Positions 1-7,277 of a stretch of DNA of 15,874 nt are shown piece after piece. The position numbers were made by a program, and so were the translations under genes. The first letter of the stretch is position 1. Each line of letters opens with the position of its first letter. This DNA comes from an uncultured Limosilactobacillus sp. (GTDB taxonomy: Bacteria > Bacillota > Bacilli > Lactobacillales > Lactobacillaceae). The notes under the pieces are model-generated. The model saw only the letters and a list, made by a program, of their open reading frames with translations, ran no database searches and had not been told where the DNA came from. The stretch spans positions 1 to 15,874 of the forward strand of contig NZ_CAKPXS010000041.1 of the NCBI RefSeq assembly GCF_934202235.1, read 5' to 3'.

Positions 1-30
1 CATATGGACAATAATATACGGTTTGCTCAT
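1..30 (-). CDS. Start of a dihydrofolate-reductase-like (RibD C-terminal type) gene, cut by the window edge
   Basis: Only the first ten codons are inside the window, read leftward from an ATG at 28-30. They give MSKPYIIVHM. This resembles the opening of the RibD C-terminal/dihydrofolate-reductase-like family, which often begins with a Lys-Pro-Tyr, a hydrophobic strand and a His-Met pair. A very good ribosome site (AAGGAGGA on the minus strand, about 39-46) sits at normal spacing, so a real start here is well supported. The family call rests on ten residues and is tentative. It lies downstream of a dead LysR gene on the same strand, with its own promoter between them. Confidence 0.45.
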   Translation of the reverse strand, partial: MSKPYIIVHM

Positions 31-60
31 TGCTTGTATCCTCCTTCATTTGTTATTTTC

Positions 61-88
61 ATGATAGAATATTTGAATCGCTATGCAA
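61..88 (-). promoter_or_regulatory. Sigma-70-type promoter for the leftward gene at 30
   Basis: On the minus strand TTGCAT (83-88) and TATCAT (61-66) are separated by 16 bases, with the start codon about 30 bases further on. This explains the non-coding gap between the LysR pseudogene and the next leftward gene. The promoter is inferred from its boxes only. Confidence 0.5.
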
Positions 89-209
89 AATGCTTATTAT
101 AAATGGTAATAAATTCGTAAAAAGCATAATCACTGAATTGAATGCAGACATTCCCCGCTTTTTGGACGTATAAACCTTTAAGTTTAGATTCATTGGATCG
201 CCCCTAATT

Positions 210-1085
210 TTAGTCTGGCCATTCCTTGATGATTCCTTGGAGTAGCGGTTGGATCTGGTCACGGTTGCTCTTGAGATAAGTACCGTATATTTCCATCCAG
301 TTATGTGGATCAGCAATTTTAACAGCTTGACGATTATCGTTATCAAAGCGTTTCATGGAAGCCCTGCTTGCTTGGGTAAAATTAGAAAAGAAGAAGGGGA
401 AACTAGAATAACGGCTGATTTGACTCATTGCGTTGAGATCTTCCTGGTAAAGAAAATTAGCATCCGGAATGGAATTTTCCACCACATGTCGTCATGGCCC
501 AATATCCTGGACTACTAAGAAGTTAAGGCCAGCTAAGTCAGTGAAGGAAAGCTGTTTTCTTTGCGCCAATGGATGAAACTTATCAATCCCCACGATAATA
601 CGTTCTATTCCGAGATATAGCGATTCGACATCCTTGTTTTCAAGTTCATGATTAGTGAAGATGGGCTTTTCTTTACGCGTTCGTAATTCATTTAGGACAT
701 TATCGGGGGTAATTAATTTGCGGGTAAAACTGATCCTGCCAGGTAACTCATCGATAAGTTCTTCCGTAAACATTAAGGGATCAGTAAGCACTGAAGCAAT
801 GGTAACTTCGTGCTTAAGGTGGTCATAGTTGAGAACTGTTTCAGTAAGGTTGTCAGCTACTTTTGGCAGCATAACCGCTTCTTGCGCTGCTAAGGCGCCG
901 GTATCGTTCAAAATAATATGATTACTGACTTACCGATTAAAAAGGGTTACCCCTAGTTTCCGTTCAAGTTTCTTCATCTTTCGGTTCACTGTCGGCTGGG
1001 TGATCATTAGGTGCTCAGCTGCAACACTTAATGTACCGTATTTCTGAAAGGCAACCAATTATTCTAATAGTTCTAAGTCAAGCAT
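210..1085 (-). pseudogene. LysR-family transcriptional regulator, inactivated by three in-frame stops
   Basis: One continuous minus-strand frame of 292 codons, the usual length for a LysR-type regulator. It runs from the ATG at 1083-1085 (preceded by AAGGAAG) to a stop at 210-212. The N-terminus shows the LysR helix-turn-helix: LSVAAEHL, ITQPTVNRKMKKLE, then LGVTLFNR. The remainder is the effector-binding domain, including PDANFLYQED near the end. Three stops interrupt it without any frameshift: TAA at 1059-1061 (codon 9), TAA at 930-932 (codon 52, just after the helix-turn-helix) and TGA at 492-494 (codon 198, probably once a Trp codon). The rest is well preserved, so decay looks recent. LysR regulators often control a divergent neighbour. 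Here that side is occupied by an IS30 copy, so the target may have been lost. Confidence 0.85.
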
Positions 1086-1234
1086 CAAGCCACTTCCTTT
1101 TCTACTATTCCCTAACTGTATAGCAGCGTACCAAAGTGGTAATTTTCTTTCCTCTATCTTCAACCTATACTAGGAATCGTTAAGAGATGACATAAAAGAG
1201 TTTGACAACGAGAGGAGAAATTAATTATGCAATA
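1086..1234. other. Intergenic stretch with an orphan ribosome site and ATG cut off by the IS
   Basis: No gene is visible. Near its right end there is a plus-strand TTGACA (1202-1207), a ribosome site AGAGGAG (1211-1217) and an ATG (1227-1229), after which the IS30 end begins at 1235. This looks like the front of a gene divergent from the LysR gene, whose body was displaced when the IS inserted. The sequence beyond the IS (from 2287) has no convincing continuation. Confidence 0.3.
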
Positions 1235-1260
1235 GGCAGATTGCAATAATAACTCGAACA
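1235..1260. repeat. Left terminal inverted repeat of the IS30 element
   Basis: It begins GGCAGATTG, followed by an AT-rich stretch and GAACA at 1256-1260. It pairs with the inverted right end. Confidence 0.8.
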
Positions 1261-1282
1261 AATTTTAGCAACGAAAGTTACG

Positions 1283-2187
1283 TCAAAAGACCTCAATCGG
1301 TACTCGCCAATTGAGACATTTAAGTGGTCGCAAATTGAGATACCAATTGATTTGGACTAGCTCATCACCACTAATTTCCTCTATCCGTTTACCCTTAGGA
1401 ATAAATCAGCATATAACACGATTGCGATTCTTATTGTGCCTCGTTCGTGCGAAGAATATGCATGGGCGAAGTAAACAGTGACATCAGTTGTATCTTCAAT
1501 CGTCTGGTATTCTGCGAATTTCTTGCCATGGTCAACAGTTAACGTTTTTAGCTTTCCTTGGAGTTGCTTAGCTAACTCAAGAATGGCCAGCTTCATTGAT
1601 TGGCTATCTTGTCCGGTAAGACGTTTAACAACCGTGAAGCGACTTTGCCGTTCAACGAACGTAGCGACGACTTGTCCTTTGCGCTTACCAGAAAGTACTG
1701 TATCCGCCTCAAAATGGCCGAAAGTCCTCCGATTATTCACCTCTGATGGCCGTTCTTCAATCGGACGCCCATGACTAAAGGTGCCACGAGTTTCTTTAGC
1801 TCGTTTCCGCCGGACCCCTTGGTCCGGCAAGTCAGTTAATTGGATATCAAGCAGTCCTTGATCAATCCAGTTATAGATTGACTTGTGGGCAATTCCGACT
1901 ACATGAGCAACCTGTTCCGCTGACCACTTTTGAACCTTAATCCGTTCTTCGATAAAAAATTTTAATTTGCTGGTTAGCGAGACTTTGCGTCCTCGTTGAG
2001 CGACTTTACGCTGATAATCCTCCTGTGCCAGTTGCGCCTGGTAGTCAGTCTTCAAGCGATGAATCTCATTGAAGATTGTGGTCGTACTAAATCCGAGATA
2101 GCTAGCAATGTAGCGTAGAGAACGATTCTCATGGTGTAGAGTTTCAATGACAACTCGATCGTGAAATGATAGGATAGTGGTGCCCAT
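1283..2187 (-). pseudogene. IS30-family transposase, frameshifted at the catalytic glutamate
   Basis: Intact reading runs from the ATG at 2185-2187 to a stop at 1381-1383 (268 residues). It shows the IS30 pattern: an N-terminal helix-turn-helix (SLRYIASYLGFSTTTIFNEI), a second one (WSAEQVAHVVGIAHKSIYNW), then the DDE core with FGHFEADTV (first Asp) and LTVDHGKKFA (second Asp). Just after HERGT the frame shifts by one missing base. The usual ending (FIPKGKRIEEIS, then NWYLNLRPLKCLNWR) is still readable in the next frame down to a TGA at 1283-1285, with a further TGA inside it. By the DD(33)E spacing of the family, the shift falls exactly where the catalytic Glu should be, and the shifted reading gives Lys there. 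The product should not transpose. Confidence 0.85.
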
Positions 2188-2241
2188 AAAGGTCCTTCTT
2201 TCGTGGTTTAGTTTGGCGACACCATTAAAGACCTTTATGGG
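2183..2241 (-). repeat. 12-bp perfect inverted repeat covering the transposase start codon
   Basis: CCCATAAAGGTC at 2183-2194 and GACCTTTATGGG at 2230-2241 are exact inverse copies separated by 35 bases. In a minus-strand transcript entering from outside the element they would pair and bury the transposase ATG (2185-2187) and the bases just 5' of it. This resembles the hairpins by which several IS families block translation from read-through transcripts. The role is inferred. Confidence 0.6.
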
Positions 2242-2259
2242 TTTTTCTGTCCACTCAAA

Positions 2260-2286
2260 TGTTCAACTTAAATTTTACAATCTGCC
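2260..2286. repeat. Right terminal inverted repeat of the IS30 element
   Basis: It ends CAATCTGCC at 2278-2286, the exact inverse of the left nine bases, with the matching TGTTC block at 2260-2264. Nine outer bases are identical between ends; the inner part is imperfect and offset by one base. Confidence 0.8.
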
Positions 2287-2296
2287 AAATGAAAAA

Positions 2297-2330
2297 GATG
2301 AATTGTAGTTCCGTCGAATTACAATTCATC
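2297..2330 (-). terminator. Possible leftward terminator or operator (11-bp inverted repeat)
   Basis: GATGAATTGTA (2297-2307) and TACAATTCATC (2320-2330) are perfect inverse copies with a 12-base loop. On the minus strand the stem is followed by CTTTTTC, as in an intrinsic terminator facing the IS. The stem is AT-rich, and no minus-strand gene lies to the right for it to terminate. An operator for the rightward gene is an alternative. Confidence 0.4.
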
Positions 2331-2382
2331 TACAGGTTAGTATGTTTTGTTTGGCGATGACGGGTAACGGAAAACAATGCAA

Positions 2383-2423
2383 TTGCTAATTATTTTTATT
2401 AAAATATAGGGGAATTAAGGAGG
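2383..2423 (+). promoter_or_regulatory. Remnant promoter and ribosome site of the PLD-like ATPase pseudogene
   Basis: A TTGCTA (2383-2388) and a TATAGG (2405-2410) are separated by 16 bases, followed by a strong ribosome site AAGGAGG at 2417-2423. No ATG, GTG or TTG follows at usable distance in any frame that leads into the gene, so the start codon seems to have been lost. Confidence 0.4.
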
Positions 2424-2430
2424 AACACCA

Positions 2431-4663
2431 GACCACTCCCAACAGCAACTGCACCAAAATACCGACTTCTGGGAATATACTGCAGCACGACTAAAAGCCG
2501 CGACCGAATTTCGCGGCGTTTCGTTTATTTCATCTATCAGTTTTATTGAGAAATACTTATTGCCGCGCTATTCACGGGTGACACTCATTCTCGGGTTGAG
2601 CGACAACGGCAAAGATTCCTTTGGCAGACGCCTTAACCAGTTAAGAGAGCGTAACGCTTTTGTCAATTACGGTTACCAGAATCCGACGAGTACTTTTACG
2701 AAGCGAATTTTAGATGGTAGTTTGCAATTCTTTTTTACCAAAAAGAACCTGATCCATACTAAATTATACCTGTTAACTGGCGCGAAAACTTACTTAGCTT
2801 ATACTGGGTCGATGAACCTCACAGAGGCGGCCCTACACCATAATTTGGAACAGCTGATCTGCGACTATGGTTTTCAAACTGACCGTCTTTATGATTGCTA
2901 TCAGCAACTATTTGCGGATAATTTAAAAAACGCAGCCGAATACCTGGATGCGAAGAAGATGGCTGGCTTTATGAAAGCCAAAAATACTGAGCAGTTACAG
3001 GTAAACGTTTTTCATGATTCGACAGAGATGATTAGTAATGTTAATGATCCGCAAAAAGATAAAATTGTTATTACCCCAGCGGAGGTAAAGGCATTTCGAG
3101 AAAAATATGCTAGTGACCAGGCACTGAAATCATTGTCAGCTAGCGATAAAGTTAGCGTCGCTCAAACAGTCAAGATTTTTGGTAACGGGAGTCATAAGCG
3201 GCGTAAACTAGCGGGAATTGGCCAAGAACTTTATAGTCTAACCCAACTGATTCAGCATGCTGACCACCCCAAGGTTAACCAGGAAAAGATTCAAAAAGAG
3301 GAGGACTTATTTCCCAAACCAGTGCTGTTCTACCGCGATGATCGGTTTTTTTCATCACCTCGAATTAAGTATCACCTGAATGCCCAGCCGATTCAGTCCA
3401 ACTTAGCTGGTGAGGATTTAAAACGGCAGTTGCAGCTTTTCTGTGACATTGCCCATGAATACGATACATATAAAGAAGTTAGCGAGGGCTGGCAGGCGTG
3501 CGATTTCATGTGCTTCCTTTTTGAAACGCCATGGTTGTGGAAGGTCCGTAAAATGTACGAATTATCCAAGAGTAGTAAGTCGCGTGAAGACGTTCCGTTA
3601 GGCGTCGCTCTCATCGGCCAGGGACGAACGGGCAAATCGACGCTTGGTAAGCGTTTAGCAGCTCAGCTGACGGGCAGGTGGGGTCTTTGACAAAAGGAAT
3701 TATCAGTTTGCCAACGCTAACATCAACATGACGATCACCAAGGTCCTCAAGGATTATATGTATAGTCAGGGTCCAGTCAGCCCAATGATGATTGACGATG
3801 TCAGTCCTGACCTGACCACCAGGCCATACTTTGAACGTTTCATCAAGGACATCACCAACAACCGCAGCCTGACTCACCCGTTGCCTTCTTTTATCTTCAC
3901 GATGAACCGTCAAGAGGGCGATACGAAGTCGCAGTTTTCCATCAAACCAGAGATTACCAGGCGACTTTGGTACCTGAGCTTTGAATCCACCTTCGCCGGG
4001 TCAACAGCCGAACGTGAAGCCACGCTCAACGACTTGTTGAACCGAGCTGATGACCAGCTTTACTGCTTCTGTCAGGTGGAGTTAGCCAAGTTTTTTGCCA
4101 ATTTTTCTGTGGAAGACGAGCAGCAGGTAGAAAAGGATTTTCTCTTCCCCATTAAAAGTGTGCTGAAAAACGCACTGGATCAGTTTGGAATGTTTGACCA
4201 AGTGGCACCGTACTTTCAGGATAACTATGACTATTCAATTTTTATGGGCAGAAATGACTGGACAATGTTGGTCAACCAGGCAACCATTGGCACCGACATT
4301 ACATTTGTCAAACAAGATGGTCAATTGATGGCCCAAGTCAACAAGTAGCTCTTCAATAAGGTGTCAGACCGGACGAGCCGTAACAACGGTTCAATGATGA
4401 TGAACCGATATTTCCACTACTTACCACGGAAATATCATATTAGTTATCAGTACACCAGCACCGGCTTTATTGTTAACGTGACGAACTTTGACAAGTGGTT
4501 GAATAGTGATACGCTTCTTCAGCGTTACTAGACCAGTCAGGATGCCCGTCAGGAACAGGAATTGGACAACCAGGCTAAGTTAACAGAGGCGATTACCAAA
4601 CTGACGGCAGCAACCGCCGAACGCCACCTTCACCGAGGGATTTTCGGCTGGTTTAAACGCTAA
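2431..4663 (+). pseudogene. PLD-like/P-loop ATPase fusion, decayed paralogue of the gene at 12421
   Basis: The frame is open from just after the ribosome site (2417-2423) but has no start codon there; the first usable one, TTG at 2560, would remove part of the N-terminal domain. Visible motifs in order are HTK, then GSMNLT (the HxK and GSxN of a phospholipase-D-like nuclease fold), and GQGRTGKST (Walker A, about 3616-3645). An extra G in the GGGG run at 3680-3683 then shifts the frame. The second frame continues with FDKRNYQFANAN, the Walker-B-like PMMIDDV and IFTMNR, to a TAG at 4346-4348. It reads on through a second TAG at 4529-4531 to the true end RGIFGWFKR at 4663. That ending matches HRGFFARLFG of the intact paralogue. 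Total length (about 744 codons) is close to the 780 residues of the living copy. Role unknown; the family suggests DNA or RNA processing. Confidence 0.8.
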
Positions 4664-4667
4664 CGGA

Positions 4668-4701
4668 TTGTTTTAATTAGTAGCTGTAGTACACTAATTA
4701 A
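4668..4701 (+). promoter_or_regulatory. Promoter of the three-gene protease-like operon, overlapped by a 9-bp palindrome
   Basis: TTGTTT (4668-4673) and TACACT (4690-4695) are 16 bases apart, about 30 bases before the ATG at 4724. A perfect inverted repeat, TTAATTAGT (4673-4681) and ACTAATTAA (4693-4701) with an 11-base spacer, covers the spacer and the -10 box. That is the expected place for a repressor site. No regulator gene is adjacent, so the binding protein is unknown. Confidence 0.55.
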
Positions 4702-4723
4702 GGATCAAAAGGGGGAAGCGATT

Positions 4724-5947
4724 ATGGCATCCGGCTTTATTTTGGCAAACCAGCGGGGAATCGCTGTTTCGATGGACACAATGGAAGCAAGTGCTAATGG
4801 TGAAGAATATCGGGGGATCAACCGGCTATTCCCGTTAGGCGGTCAACACAAAGTCGTGGCCGTTTCGACGGGAATGGATAAGTTTATGAACATCCCCGTA
4901 GAATTGCTTATTCAGCAATTTGCTAATTCCTTAGGGACACAACCACTGGACCAGTTAGTTGACTATTCGACTTCCTTCGTTGAATTTCTTAATAGCAAAC
5001 AGAGTGGGTTGGGAGAAGACTGGTATTTACGTGATAATGTTCGGTTGATACTGGGCAACTTGTTTAACTATTTTATGCAGTTACAGCGGGCTAATCGTGA
5101 GGAGCAGCCATTTGAAGTAGTCATTAACCAGGCGGTTGAGAAGGTTTGTCAGCGCTGGCAACTGGGCCAGCAGAACCGGCAGATTTCAGAATTGGATCGC
5201 CAGCACTTTATTGAACAGTACCAGGGGCCCATTGCGACTATTATTAATAACTGGGTGAAAGAGTCTGCTAGTTACGGCAAAAACACTAATGGTGGAATCT
5301 TTGCCAAGCAGTTGCTGATGCCCAGCCAGGAGTCTGCCCAGGGCCAAAGAAGTGTCTTTTCAAGCATTTATCCACGCCTATTTGAGGCTATTCGCAACGT
5401 TTTAACAACTGATATTCGGCAAAATTATGCTTCTATTTACCTTGTCGGATTCGGTGGACGTGAAGCCTTTGGCAGCTGCCAGTTTATTAACCTTTATGGT
5501 TTTTTAGGAGAATTATTGGCCAAAAACGGTCCGGTTGACCAAATTAATCAGGATCATAACCAGTTGATTAAAGCCGTTTCAACCTATACTCGTCAATCAG
5601 TCGGTGCCGAGTTGCTACAACAAGGGATGGCTGAGGTATCATTTCAACAAATTGAACGGATTATTGCTGACAATGGAATGCAGTTAGCTGACCAACAACG
5701 GGTACTAAACACTGTCCGCCAGGCAATGGACAACCACACTGCTGGCATTCGACAAACGATTGTTAATCTTAGTCCAGCTGAATTAGCACAAATGTCAAGA
5801 ACAATGGTAGAGGCAAATAGTTTTGTCTCACGTTACTCATTCCGTAACGCCGGCGTGGGTGGCGATATTGAAACGGTGACGATTACTTTTCAAGATGGTC
5901 CAGTGTGGGTTTATCGACAGGGCGCATCCAAAAAGCGGGAGGAGTGA
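4724..5947 (+). CDS. Proteasome-like Ntn-hydrolase paralogue lacking the catalytic Thr (probable inactive subunit)
   Basis: First gene of the operon, 407 residues, ribosome site GGGGGAAG before ATG 4724. I recognise the fold only from pattern. The N-terminus ANQRGIAVSMDTM has the hydrophobic strand and Asp of proteasome-type Ntn hydrolases; the Asp is residue 17 after Met removal. A later strand, IYLVGFGG (238-245), resembles the proteasome GG/GyD strand, and the C-terminus ends with GGDIETVTITFQDGPVWVY (379-397). It is a clear paralogue of the next gene, sharing VGG, DGPVW and an ELAxxxxTM helix. Two differences matter: mature residue 1 is Ala (A2, S3) instead of Thr, and the expected Lys is Arg34. 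It therefore probably has no peptidase activity and would serve as a structural partner. At 407 residues it is about twice the size of a proteasome beta subunit, because of helical insertions. No signal peptide or membrane segment; cytoplasmic. Confidence 0.6.
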   Translation: MASGFILANQRGIAVSMDTMEASANGEEYRGINRLFPLGGQHKVVAVSTGMDKFMNIPVELLIQQFANSLGTQPLDQLVDYSTSFVEFLNSKQSGLGEDWYLRDNVRLILGNLFNYFMQLQRANREEQPFEVVINQAVEKVCQRWQLGQQNRQISELDRQHFIEQYQGPIATIINNWVKESASYGKNTNGGIFAKQLLMPSQESAQGQRSVFSSIYPRLFEAIRNVLTTDIRQNYASIYLVGFGGREAFGSCQFINLYGFLGELLAKNGPVDQINQDHNQLIKAVSTYTRQSVGAELLQQGMAEVSFQQIERIIADNGMQLADQQRVLNTVRQAMDNHTAGIRQTIVNLSPAELAQMSRTMVEANSFVSRYSFRNAGVGGDIETVTITFQDGPVWVYRQGASKKREE

Positions 5948-5951
5948 AGCG

Positions 5952-7265
5952 ATGACTGCAGAAATCGGAATTGGTAACCAAGCAGGAATTGTGCTCGCAG
6001 CCGATAGTGCTGTTAGCGAGACTGATTATACTGGTCAGGTACAAGCAATCTATGATTCCGCCCAAAAATTATATACTCTGGATTGGCAACACTATGTTGG
6101 CCTGATGATGTATGGTAACGCTTCGTTTGAAGGAACTCCCTGGAGCGTGTTGTTTCAACACTACCGACAACAAGTTGGTAGCCAACGTTTGTCTCACCTT
6201 AGCGACTATCAAACATCTTTTCTCCATTACTTGGCTAGTGAGCCGTTAGTGAACTTACCAGTTACTGACCAACGCTCAACAGTGAACCGGGTGGTCTCAT
6301 CATTAACCTATACGCTTTGTCAAGATTTCCAGTATCAAGACCGTAATAGTGATGAGGTCGCCTTATTTGTTAAACAGAGTTTAACGAATTCTGCCAAGAG
6401 CTACGCAAAGGCGGCTAATTACCAACTGGCTACTAGTGAGTATTCTGAGCAACAGTTTGTGACTGATTATCAGCAGTTGCTATTGGCAGTTGACCCCTCT
6501 CATCCCGCCCGGGAAGGGTTGGTTGTCAAAATGATGAAAGAGCAGGCTCAACAGGTTGGCTTGAAATTGAATGGTGATAACAACTATCACGATCTCTTTG
6601 ATAAACAGGTGTGTGAGCTGTGGCTGCATGCTATTTATATGATAATTTTTGCCGGTCTCAGTACAGGACAGTGGAAAGGCAACGGCGAATCTGGGATTGT
6701 GATTGCTGGCTATGGGCAAGATGATGACTGGCCAGTAGTTGAACAACTTCATTTGTATGGTAATGTTGGCGTTCATCCTGTGTTTAAACGTGAACAAATT
6801 GACCAGATCGGCCAGCTCAACCAGGTAGGGTCGCCAATTAGGAATCTTTTTCTGCCATTTGCCCAAACTGACGTGGCGAATACACTCCGTTTTGGCATCA
6901 GTGATGATATTTATGGGTTGCTGACGGATACGGTCATGAATAAGACGGACCTGCCAGTAGACGTGAAGAAGCAAACTGATCAGCAACTGACAGAACACTT
7001 TTATAACACCTACGGGGCACCGTTCGAATCAGAAATTTCCATGTTAAACATTCCTGAACTAGCAGATATTGCCGAAACGATGATCAAGGTCACAAGTTTC
7101 GAACGGCAGTACAACGGGGACCACTTTGCAACTGTTGGTGGCCCCATTGATGTTTTAGCGATTACCCCTAATGATGGTCCAGTGTGGATTCAAAAGAAAC
7201 GGTATTTTAATCCGAATAGCAGGGAAAACCTTGGTTGGCAGCTACGATTACAGCATGGAATGTAG
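5952..7265 (+). CDS. Proteasome-like Ntn hydrolase with Thr1, Asp17 and Lys (predicted active peptidase subunit)
   Basis: 437 residues, starting 4 bases after the previous stop. The start at 5952 is chosen because GGGAGGAG (5938-5945) lies right before it; an upstream frame opening from 5895 has no ribosome site and would hide the key feature. The protein begins MTAEIGIGNQAGIVLAADSA. With Met removed, Thr is residue 1, and LAAD places Asp at 17, the same spacing as in 20S beta subunits and HslV. SAQKLYTL supplies a Lys at 38 in the context of the catalytic Lys33, with about five extra residues in between. Further core pieces are VGLMMYGNA (49-57), IVIAGYGQ (249-256) and the C-terminal VGGPIDVLAITPNDGPVWI (395-413). 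The middle is helical insertion. Likely reaction: peptide-bond hydrolysis through an N-terminal threonine, probably in a ring with the gene-one product. No propeptide is seen, as in HslV. It could also be an Ntn amidase of another kind. Confidence 0.65.
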   Translation: MTAEIGIGNQAGIVLAADSAVSETDYTGQVQAIYDSAQKLYTLDWQHYVGLMMYGNASFEGTPWSVLFQHYRQQVGSQRLSHLSDYQTSFLHYLASEPLVNLPVTDQRSTVNRVVSSLTYTLCQDFQYQDRNSDEVALFVKQSLTNSAKSYAKAANYQLATSEYSEQQFVTDYQQLLLAVDPSHPAREGLVVKMMKEQAQQVGLKLNGDNNYHDLFDKQVCELWLHAIYMIIFAGLSTGQWKGNGESGIVIAGYGQDDDWPVVEQLHLYGNVGVHPVFKREQIDQIGQLNQVGSPIRNLFLPFAQTDVANTLRFGISDDIYGLLTDTVMNKTDLPVDVKKQTDQQLTEHFYNTYGAPFESEISMLNIPELADIAETMIKVTSFERQYNGDHFATVGGPIDVLAITPNDGPVWIQKKRYFNPNSRENLGWQLRLQHGM

Positions 7266-7277
7266 GAGGCATGATGG

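Larger units (their letters stand above)
1235..2286 (-). mobile_element. IS30-family insertion sequence, 1,052 bp, complete ends but dead transposase
   Basis: The ends are imperfect inverted repeats. Left reads GGCAGATTGCAA and right, inverted, GGCAGATTGTAA; both carry a GAACA block about 22 bases in (1235-1260 and 2260-2286). The length fits IS30 elements of lactobacilli. One transposase gene fills it on the minus strand. I see no clear target duplication: the left flank is ATA and the right flank AAA, so either it diverged or the flanks were rearranged. The element separates the dead LysR gene from the PLD-like ATPase pseudogene. Confidence 0.85.

Noticed and set aside
210..1085. Stop codon read-through or an altered genetic code in the LysR gene
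   Set aside because: The stops are of two kinds (TAA, TGA), while the neighbouring intact genes use all stops normally; decay is the simpler explanation.
1235..2286. A target-site duplication around the IS30 element
   Set aside because: The flanking triplets (ATA and AAA) do not match, so none can be claimed.
2560..2562. TTG as the start of a functional PLD-like ATPase
   Set aside because: It lies inside the conserved N-terminal domain, has no ribosome site, and the gene is broken further on anyway.
5895..5951. An upstream extension of the second Ntn gene, overlapping the first gene
   Set aside because: No ribosome site, overlap of about 50 bases with gene one, and the MTAEIG start at 5952 has a strong site and the expected family N-terminus.
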